NCBI RefSeq assembly: GCF_001424875.1
Contig: NZ_LMCT01000024.1
Location: 1,126-50,335, forward strand
Direction: 5' to 3'
Source of the DNA: Kitasatospora sp. Root107
GTDB lineage: Bacteria > Actinomycetota > Actinomycetes > Streptomycetales > Streptomycetaceae
DNA length: 49,210 bases
Made by a program: the position numbers and the translations under genes. Positions 16,725 through 30,187 of the stretch are shown here, piece after piece; within the stretch, counting starts at the first letter, position 1; each line of letters begins with the position of its first letter. The notes beneath the pieces were generated by a model. It was not told where the DNA came from. It saw nothing but the letters and a program-made list of their open reading frames with translations, and made no database searches.

Positions 16725-18562
16725 TCCAAGGTGGCGGCCGCCGCGACGCGGGCGGCGGAGATGACGGATTCGAAGTAGCCGGGTACGTGCTCGCCGCCGA
16801 CGACGAGTACCCGGTCCAGGAGAGTGTTGCCGGTCTCGCAGCTGGTCTCCGGCAGGAGGGCACAGGCATGGCAGGCGGCTCGGTTGAGGTTGCCGAAGCC
16901 CTGACCGGTGTGTTCGGCGCAGAGCGGGTCGGCGGAGCACCAGGCGGCGGCCTCGATCGTCCGCAGGAGGGTCTCGGCCAGACGGGGAGGCTCCCCTTGC
17001 TGGACGAGTCCGCCGAGAGTGCCCTCGGCGTCGCCTGCAGCGGTGTAGACGAGGATCCCGTACTGGTCGTGCTCGGGTCGTGCGTAGACTCGCTCGCGCA
17101 GGCTGGCGGTCGTGTATCCCGACTCAAACGCGAGCTGGCGGATGAGGAGATGGGCCAGGGTGTGGAGCAGGATGAACCGGGGCGAGAGTTCGTTGCCGGT
17201 CAGGCTCGCCAACCGGTCCTGCTGGAACGACCCGTGCAGGTCGTCGCGCATCCCGGCGACCCGTCGACGCACGTGGTCGTTGCCTTCCCAGCCGTTGAGC
17301 TGGACCTTGTCCAGGGTGAGGAAGAGGCCTTCCCCGAACACCTCCACGGCAGGCAGCCACTTGAGTCGCCGCGCGGTGTCGGCCGGTACGAAGGCAGCGT
17401 CCGGCGACACACGGCTGAAGCCAGAGAGCGCCCGGACCTCACGCAGCCGGTCGGCGAGCACGATCCGGCCGATCCGGCGGTGCAGCCCGGACCAGGGCTC
17501 GGCGTTCTCGTGGGCCAGACCGAGCGTGGTGTCCCGGATCGCGAAGTCCCGGGTGACCGGTGGGGCGGGGGAGGTGAATGCCTCCCACTCCTCGCGGCTG
17601 AGATCGGGGCGGGTGGCCGGGGCCGCGACCTGGTCGGCGGGCGTCGGCACACTTCCCGTCTCCTCGGCGAGGAGCGCGTCCAGGAGCGCGTCGTCGGCTC
17701 CCGTCTCCTCCTTGATGATGTCGCGGTAGGTGCCGGACCGGGGGCCCTGCGATGCACGGCACAGGGGGATCCACAGGTCGTTGTCGCGTACGCGGGTGGC
17801 GAGGCTCTGGTCCGTGGTGGCGGAGGTGTCGGTCTCCGGGATGTCGAGGGCGGAATGCACCACCGGGTAGTAGAGGTTGCCCGCCGTGCGCTGCACGATC
17901 TGCACCGGTTGGACGCACGGCACCGCCTCGCCGACCCGCTGCCACGGGTTGCGTCCTGAGCAGCGCATCCCATGGGTCCCCAGGATGTCCAGCAGGTCCT
18001 GCGAGGCGCCGTCACATCCCTTCGCCGTGCACTCGACGGACAGTGCCTCCAGTCCGGCCGCCCGCTCGGACACCCGGAACCGCAACTGCTCGCGGGAGGT
18101 GCAGGTCTGACGCTCGGTCGGGGTGCGGCGCGAGTGCGCCCAGAACCACCAGTCCACATCCCCGAGGTGCCCTCCCGCGCAGATCTGCACGAAGCGCATG
18201 GGAACCAGCTGACGTACCGGTGAGCACGCGGGACAGCGCGGTGGGGTGCCGGCTTTCTCGTTGGCGATGCGCCAGCGCACCATGCGCCGGCACGAGCCGC
18301 AGAACAGCCAGGTGGGGAAGCGGATGTACGGCGCCCCGGGTGCGTCCGGTCGGTCGTAGCGGTCGTTCAGCGTGGGTGGGGCCGCGTAGAAGCCGGTCAC
18401 GCCGAGCCGGGCGGCGAGCCGGGGCGACTCGACGTTCTGGCGCTGTCTGGGCCAGTCGCCGATCCCGGCGGCGACGAACGACTCGCCCTGGACGTCCAGG
18501 ACCGCGCCGACCCCGAACGGCAGCACTGTCTGTGACTGACGGACCCTCAGACGCCTGCTCAC
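16721..18562 (-). CDS. drmB: DrmB-family protein with DUF1998 domain (DISARM component)
   Basis: A 613-residue protein whose GTG start at 18562 overlaps the DrmA stop as GTGA. Near residue 85 is a zinc-ribbon-like FCGSCRRMVRW with CPAC downstream, followed by QICAGGHLGDVDWWFW. The C-terminal DUF1998 region has FILLHTLAHLLIRQLAFESG and the cysteine-rich end CSADPLC, then CHACALLPETSCE. This matches DrmB, which forms a complex with the helicase DrmA in DISARM anti-phage systems, in length and order. It probably helps DrmA engage and block invading DNA. Canonical drmC (phospholipase-D-type nuclease) does not follow; the small SF1 helicase does. Confidence 0.85.
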   Translation of the reverse strand: MSRRLRVRQSQTVLPFGVGAVLDVQGESFVAAGIGDWPRQRQNVESPRLAARLGVTGFYAAPPTLNDRYDRPDAPGAPYIRFPTWLFCGSCRRMVRWRIANEKAGTPPRCPACSPVRQLVPMRFVQICAGGHLGDVDWWFWAHSRRTPTERQTCTSREQLRFRVSERAAGLEALSVECTAKGCDGASQDLLDILGTHGMRCSGRNPWQRVGEAVPCVQPVQIVQRTAGNLYYPVVHSALDIPETDTSATTDQSLATRVRDNDLWIPLCRASQGPRSGTYRDIIKEETGADDALLDALLAEETGSVPTPADQVAAPATRPDLSREEWEAFTSPAPPVTRDFAIRDTTLGLAHENAEPWSGLHRRIGRIVLADRLREVRALSGFSRVSPDAAFVPADTARRLKWLPAVEVFGEGLFLTLDKVQLNGWEGNDHVRRRVAGMRDDLHGSFQQDRLASLTGNELSPRFILLHTLAHLLIRQLAFESGYTTASLRERVYARPEHDQYGILVYTAAGDAEGTLGGLVQQGEPPRLAETLLRTIEAAAWCSADPLCAEHTGQGFGNLNRAACHACALLPETSCETGNTLLDRVLVVGGEHVPGYFESVISAARVAAAATLE

Positions 18563-21500
18563 TGGTCGGTTCCCTTCACTGTCACCTGGCACTCCCGGTC
18601 GACACTGCGCATGGAGTTCGGGGTCTCCCACAGACCGCCGTACTGTTCGAAGCTCTTCAGCAGATTCGTCTGGCCCTTGCCCTGACTGCTGTAGTACAGC
18701 TCTCTGCCGTCCGCCCGTGCCGTGTGCGCCGCCTGTTCCCATTCGGCGAGCAGGCGGGCGAGCTCTTCGCGGATGCCGTCCGCTGCGCGCGGATCGCACG
18801 CGGCGGCCCGTGCCACCAGCGCCTCGGTGAGCGTCTCTGTCGCCGGCAACACGTCCAGGATGCGTCCGGCCTGGTTCTCGGCGGAGAGACCGAGCTGATG
18901 GCGTACGAGAATCACCAGCGCGGCGTGCAGGGCACGTCGCCGTGAAGGGACGGACCACGGTGTGACGCTGGTCGGCTCGACGTGCCGGTACAGGGAACGG
19001 TGGTAGACGTCGAAGGTCTCGTAGTGCGACCGGTCGCGGGGCCGGGTCGCGTTGAAGAAGGCGACGACCAGACCGGGCACTGCGTGTCGCCCGACGCGAC
19101 TGGTGGCCTGGATGTACTCGGCTGTCGTCTTGGGCTGCCCCTGCATGAGCATCAGCGAGAGTCGCTTCACGTCCACGCCGACCGACAGCATGTTGGTGCA
19201 CGGTAGGAAGGAAACCGCCTGCGGGTCGTCCCAGGGCTTCTCCAGCCGGTCGAGCAGGACGGGTTGCTCGGCGCGTGGCAGGTTGCTGGTCAGCTCCTGT
19301 ACCTGATGATCAGTCAGCTTTCGGGTGCCGAAGCCGGCATCGAGTCCGGCGAGCTGAGCAGGGATGTCGTCGGCCGCCGCGGTGACCGTACGACCCAGCT
19401 CGCGAAGGCTGTGGTGGTAGGCGACGAGCGTCCAGTACTCGTCCCGGTGCTCGTCAGGAAGCTCCCACGCGCCTTGGAGCATGGCGGCGGCGGTGGTCAC
19501 GGCTGCCCGGCCGGCGGTGTGCCCCTGGGCCATCACGCCGACGTACCGGCGGCCGGGGCGGGAGGTGTCGGGCTCGGCGAAGTAGGAGTGGCGGGCATCG
19601 AGTCCGGCCGGGGGGAAGAGTTGGACCTCGCCCCCGTACAGGGCGCGGACCTGTTCGCCCGAGCGGCGGATGGTCGCGGTGGATGCGACCACCTTGGGAC
19701 CGATGCCGTCGGCGTCGGTGCACAGGCCGAGCACGGCCGACTCGTACAGTCCCACCGTCGTGCCGAGCGGCCCGGTGAGCAGGTGCAGCTCGTCCTGGAT
19801 GACCAGCGAGGGCGGCTGACACCGGCTGCCCGCGCCGAAGAGCCGGCCGGCGCGGGACTCCCAGGCAAGGCGCGCGAACTTGTCGACGGTGCCGAGTACG
19901 AACGTCGGAGGGTGGTCGTACAGTTGCTGGTCCACCACGGCGATCGGCAGCTCGTCGTGGAAGGTGCACTCGTCTCGGGGGCAGTAGAAGGCGAAGGAGT
20001 CGGGGGCGGCCCGCACACCGTAGTCGCCGTTGTCCGGCGACCGGTGGGACGGCAGGATGCGCGTGCCGCACCAGGGGCAGCGGTCCAGGATGAACACGTC
20101 CTCCGGGCGGGCGGAGCCGCGCACGTCGTCGAAGGCGCTGCACGCGGCCTCGTACGAGTTCGGCGAGGTGGCCTCACCGACCCACAGCCCGACGGAGAAC
20201 GGCTCCCGACCGTAGACGTCCGGGGCGGTTCGGCGCAGCGACTCCAGGGCGCACACGGTGGTGGCCGCGCGTTGGAACTGTTGGGTCGTCAGGAGGCTCA
20301 GCGTGTACCGGCTCAGCACCGCGGTGCCGCCCCCGTCGGGTTCGCGGCGGCGCAGCACCATCGTGAACGCGGCGAGGAGGAGGTAGGCCTCCGTCTTTCC
20401 ACCACCGGTGGGAAACCAGATCAGGTCGGTGATCCGCCGGTCGGGGTGCCGGGGGTCGGCGACGCCGTCCAGCGACAGCAGGAAGAACGCCAGCTGGAAG
20501 GGGCGCCAGGAGGTCTCCTTCGCCGGCTCCGGATCGAGAGGCACGGAGTCGCGGCGGCTGCGGCGCTCCCCGGCCAGGTCCCTGGCGGAGTGGCGCATCT
20601 GGAGGGCCATCGCGCGGTTGGCGGTCCGGAACGCGTGGAGCAGCTCGGGGCGGGACGGATCGCAGAGGGTTCGCACCCCGGCTTCCATCCGGGAGACTGC
20701 CGCACCGATGCGGTTCAGGATGCGGTCCGCTGCCTCGCGCCCCCAGCCGGGGAGACTGGTGCGGCACTGTTGCTCGTACCACGAGCGGTAGTCCGCGGTG
20801 AACGCGGTGAGTTCGGTCCGCAGGTGCTCTGCGGGCAGCTGGGGGTCCGCGAGATGCAGGACGTTCAGGACCGGTGTCTCCGTCAGACCGGCCGCCCGGG
20901 TGGCCGGTACGTCTGCCTCCGGCATCACCGCAGCCCGCAGTCCGGTGATCAGCCCGCTCCCGTCCGACTCCTCGTCGACCGCACAGCCGTGACCGACCGC
21001 GTAGGTGCGCACGTGGCGGTACTGGAGGCGGAGCTCCTGCTCCTCCAGGTCCCGACTGGCGAGGCGCACACTCGGGTACTGCAGTACCGAGCCGTCCAGC
21101 GGCTTGGCGTGCAGCCCGACCTGGAAGAGCATCCGGTCCCACTGCGCCGCGCGGCCGAGCGCCTGCTCGGTGCGGGCCGTGTTCAGCAGGGCGACGGTCA
21201 CCAACTGCCCGGAACCGAAGGCGCGCCGGCGCAGCCGGATCTCGGCCCGGCCGTCGAGGACGGTGATCTGGTCGCGGTCCGGCCCGAGCAGGTGCGACTC
21301 GTCCGGCAGCGCCACCCGCTGCCAGCGCCGGCCCCGTTCGCCCTGCTGGGTCACGTAGCGGGCGCCGACGCAGCTGACCTCGATGACCGAGGCGTCGGTG
21401 TAGAAGCTCAGGCCGAGCGAGGAGGGCAGCCAGGCGTTCGACTCGGGTACCGGATCGGTGGCCGGGTTCGTGTCCGTGCCGGCGGACTCCGCGCCGGGGC

Positions 21501-21675
21501 CGTCCGTCTCCTCGGCGGAGACGGTCAACTGCCGGTGGAGATCGGCATCCTGAGCGTAGAGCGTGCCCATGAGGTACTGGCGGTCGGGCGGTGCGTCGAG
21601 GACCTCGTCCGGCCCGTGGGCAGGGCCGACGAGCTGGCGCCGGAGGTAGTCGACGAGTTCGTCTCTGGGTTCCAC
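18559..21675 (-). CDS. drmA: DrmA-type SF2 helicase (DISARM component)
   Basis: A 1,038-residue helicase; the GTG at 21675 is chosen because the homologous sequence begins there (EPRDELVDYLRRQLVGP). The P-loop is FPTGGGKT (K427), Walker B is QDELHLLTGP (D628-H631), the SAT motif is ASTAT, and motif VI lies at TSRVGRH (about 858-864). It matches the DISARM helicase DrmA, which with DrmB recognises and impedes incoming phage DNA. It follows the sigma-factor gene by 47 bases and is coupled to drmB. In many DISARM loci a methyltransferase and SNF2 helicase adjoin it; here those are on the divergent operon. Confidence 0.87.
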   Translation of the reverse strand: MEPRDELVDYLRRQLVGPAHGPDEVLDAPPDRQYLMGTLYAQDADLHRQLTVSAEETDGPGAESAGTDTNPATDPVPESNAWLPSSLGLSFYTDASVIEVSCVGARYVTQQGERGRRWQRVALPDESHLLGPDRDQITVLDGRAEIRLRRRAFGSGQLVTVALLNTARTEQALGRAAQWDRMLFQVGLHAKPLDGSVLQYPSVRLASRDLEEQELRLQYRHVRTYAVGHGCAVDEESDGSGLITGLRAAVMPEADVPATRAAGLTETPVLNVLHLADPQLPAEHLRTELTAFTADYRSWYEQQCRTSLPGWGREAADRILNRIGAAVSRMEAGVRTLCDPSRPELLHAFRTANRAMALQMRHSARDLAGERRSRRDSVPLDPEPAKETSWRPFQLAFFLLSLDGVADPRHPDRRITDLIWFPTGGGKTEAYLLLAAFTMVLRRREPDGGGTAVLSRYTLSLLTTQQFQRAATTVCALESLRRTAPDVYGREPFSVGLWVGEATSPNSYEAACSAFDDVRGSARPEDVFILDRCPWCGTRILPSHRSPDNGDYGVRAAPDSFAFYCPRDECTFHDELPIAVVDQQLYDHPPTFVLGTVDKFARLAWESRAGRLFGAGSRCQPPSLVIQDELHLLTGPLGTTVGLYESAVLGLCTDADGIGPKVVASTATIRRSGEQVRALYGGEVQLFPPAGLDARHSYFAEPDTSRPGRRYVGVMAQGHTAGRAAVTTAAAMLQGAWELPDEHRDEYWTLVAYHHSLRELGRTVTAAADDIPAQLAGLDAGFGTRKLTDHQVQELTSNLPRAEQPVLLDRLEKPWDDPQAVSFLPCTNMLSVGVDVKRLSLMLMQGQPKTTAEYIQATSRVGRHAVPGLVVAFFNATRPRDRSHYETFDVYHRSLYRHVEPTSVTPWSVPSRRRALHAALVILVRHQLGLSAENQAGRILDVLPATETLTEALVARAAACDPRAADGIREELARLLAEWEQAAHTARADGRELYYSSQGKGQTNLLKSFEQYGGLWETPNSMRSVDRECQVTVKGTDQ

Positions 21676-21722
21676 GCTGCTGTCCGTTCTCGATTGCCGG
21701 AGGGTTTTGGTCAGGTGCGCTG

Positions 21723-23573
21723 CTACCAGAGGCTGAGCTGGGTGTCGACCACCGCTCGCGCCGTGACCACGGCGCCCACCGCAGGTGCCGGGCCCGGAGG
21801 TCTGGGTGAGGGGATCACGGTTGGCAGCGAAGGTGGCGTCACGGGCTGCGGATGGATGACTCGGCGCAGCGAGCGCCGACGGGGGGAGGGCCGCGCGGCC
21901 TGCGGCCCGTGCTCCCAGCACAGACCCAGCGACTCGAGGAGGACCCGGCGATGGGTGAGCAGCTCGGCACCGTCGATGCCACCGACCCGGCGCTGCTGCT
22001 CGATCCACTCACCGAGCCGGACCGTTGCTTCCACGTGATCGGGTGGCGGGAGGCATGCGCCCTCGCGTCGGCGGAATGCCTGCAGCGCACCCAGGCCGGC
22101 GCTCCAGTCCTTGGCTGCGAGGTCCTTCGAGATGGCGTGCACCGGGTTGGAACCGGCGGCATCGAGCCGCCGGTCTGTCAGCATCGTCCGGAGCGTTCGG
22201 TACGGATCGCCGGTCGGGTCCGCGAATGCGATCTGCAGTAAGGGCTTGAGCCGCAGCTCCAGTTGGCGGACCCGCTCCCGGGTGACCTCGAAGTCCTTCC
22301 CGATCTCGTCCAACGTGGCGGGGTCCTGGCCGTCCAGGCCGTAGCGCCTGGTCATGATGTGGGCGTAGCGCTCGGGCAGTGCGGCGACGGCCTCGCGCAT
22401 CTCTCCGTTGCTCAGCGCGTCGATGACCGTGTGTTCAACGCTCGGAATCGCGGTACGGGCCTCGATGAGATCACCGAGGTGCACGCCGTCGCCGACGATC
22501 CGGTCCAGTGAGTCCGTGCGGCGGCTGAGCCGCCGGATCTGCTCCACCTTCGCGATGCTGAGATCGCAGGCCACCGCCACGTCGGCGGCTCGTACCGAGA
22601 GCCCACTGGAGAGACGAGTACGCTCCGTGCGAGCTACCTTCTGCATCAACTCGTGCATATGTACGGGGATGCGGATGATGCTGCCCTCGTCGGCGACACC
22701 TCGGCTGATCATCTGGCGGACCCACTGGGTGGCATAGGTGGAGAACTTGTAGCCCATGAGTGGGTCGAATTTCCGTGCTGCGCGTAGCAGACCGAGCATC
22801 CCGTGCTGGACGACGTCCTCGTAGTCGAGGCCCTGGTCAGGGAACTGTCGTGCCATCGAATGGACGAGGCCCTGGTTGTGCGTGATCAGGCAGTCGCGTG
22901 CCCGTCGGCGCTCGTCCGTCGGCCGGAGCTCGGCCAACTCCGCGTCCGTCGGTTCCCGGTCGGCCTGCTTCGTTCCGCCACGCAGCAGCACGCTCAGCCC
23001 GATCTCCTCCGCTGCGGTGAGGATGCGCTTCGCCGGGCGACGGGTGAACTGGTCGTCCGTGAGCACGGCCCGAGCGGCGTCCACGGCGGCCCGGAGGTTA
23101 CCGGGTGCGAGCGGTACGGTCGCGGCCGGCGCCACTGCCGGCATCTCACGCGTGGGCCGAGACAAGGCAGGCCCCCCGGACGGCCGGGTGGCAGGCCCTC
23201 CGGCTTGCAGCTCGGCGGCCTCCTGTGCGGAGAGCCCAGCCAACCTGGCGACGCCTTCAACTGCCCGGGCGGACGCCTGCCCTTGGCCGTCGGCATAGCG
23301 GCCGAGCAGGCGGCGCGCGGTGTCGAGGCGGGACGACGAAGCCTGCTCCCGGGCGGGTGCGGGAGGACTGACGGGCCTGGGCGGCTCACTGATCCGGAGG
23401 TTCATTCCGGTGAGCGCGGTAGCCAGACGGGCGCGCTCTTCCTGGCTCAGGCCGAGCTTCTCGGTCTCGTCGCGGAAGACCTGGTACGGCACGGCCCCGC
23501 CCACCTGCTTCGCCTGAAGATCGACGTACAGCCGGCCGAGGGCAGCCTTCAGGCTCGGGACCTGGCGATCCAT
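21723..23573 (-). CDS. Sigma-70 factor with C-terminal helicase-associated-like domain, leading the DrmAB operon
   Basis: 616 residues from the ATG at 23573 (AGAGGCAGAAG upstream). About 175 N-terminal residues are unassigned. Then comes a region 1.2-like piece (ILTAAEEIGLSVLLRGG). Region 2 (about 220-305) includes DYEDVVQHGMLGLLRAARKFD and FSTYATQWVRQMISR. Region 3 follows, then region 4 with the HTH (DEIGKDFEVTRERVRQLE, about 440). The tail has WSAGLGALQAFRRREG, LGEWIEQQRR and LESLGLCWE, resembling the helicase-associated (HA) repeat known from actinomycete helicases, then a Pro-rich end. Full regions 2-4 mark a group 1-3 type factor rather than ECF. As first gene of the DrmAB operon it may transcribe the island; its promoter is unknown. 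Confidence 0.85.
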   Translation of the reverse strand: MDRQVPSLKAALGRLYVDLQAKQVGGAVPYQVFRDETEKLGLSQEERARLATALTGMNLRISEPPRPVSPPAPAREQASSSRLDTARRLLGRYADGQGQASARAVEGVARLAGLSAQEAAELQAGGPATRPSGGPALSRPTREMPAVAPAATVPLAPGNLRAAVDAARAVLTDDQFTRRPAKRILTAAEEIGLSVLLRGGTKQADREPTDAELAELRPTDERRRARDCLITHNQGLVHSMARQFPDQGLDYEDVVQHGMLGLLRAARKFDPLMGYKFSTYATQWVRQMISRGVADEGSIIRIPVHMHELMQKVARTERTRLSSGLSVRAADVAVACDLSIAKVEQIRRLSRRTDSLDRIVGDGVHLGDLIEARTAIPSVEHTVIDALSNGEMREAVAALPERYAHIMTRRYGLDGQDPATLDEIGKDFEVTRERVRQLELRLKPLLQIAFADPTGDPYRTLRTMLTDRRLDAAGSNPVHAISKDLAAKDWSAGLGALQAFRRREGACLPPPDHVEATVRLGEWIEQQRRVGGIDGAELLTHRRVLLESLGLCWEHGPQAARPSPRRRSLRRVIHPQPVTPPSLPTVIPSPRPPGPAPAVGAVVTARAVVDTQLSLW

Positions 23574-23674
23574 TCTTCTGCCTCTCGCACGGCGGCGGCC
23601 CAGGCCGGCGGCCCGGTAGGTCAAGTGCATCCAGGGACATTGTCCTCAAGGAGTACACGGGAACCCTACTCATT

Positions 23675-23697
23675 ATCCGTTGACGGCGTCAACGGAT
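23675..23697. promoter_or_regulatory. Perfect 23-bp palindrome between the divergent defence operons
   Basis: Arms ATCCGTTGAC and GTCAACGGAT flank a 3-base centre GGC, a perfect 10+3+10 inverted repeat. It sits 101 bases upstream of the sigma-factor ATG and 139 bases upstream of the kinase-helicase GTG. TTGAC inside each arm resembles a -35 element on either strand, so a bound dimeric repressor could shut both operons at once. The cognate regulator is not identified in the window. Confidence 0.7.
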
Positions 23698-23836
23698 TGA
23701 ACTCCTGGTGTGCGCACCCCATGCTCGTGTACGGTTCGTCGTGTCGCCGTCCCGCCGTGAGTGCTCTCCGGCCGCCGCGGGTGTGCGGCGAGCGGTGCGG
23801 CGTGGATCCGGTGGGCATACGTACGGAGGAGCGGCA

Positions 23837-30148
<6,312 letters not shown>

Positions 30149-30187
30149 CCGACGGAACCGACGAACCACTCGACGAGGACCCACCTG

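Noticed and set aside
21676..22008. N-terminal extension of DrmA by 111 residues
   Set aside because: It overlaps the sigma-factor gene and is Arg/Ala/Pro-rich; the GTG at 21675 starts the recognisable protein.
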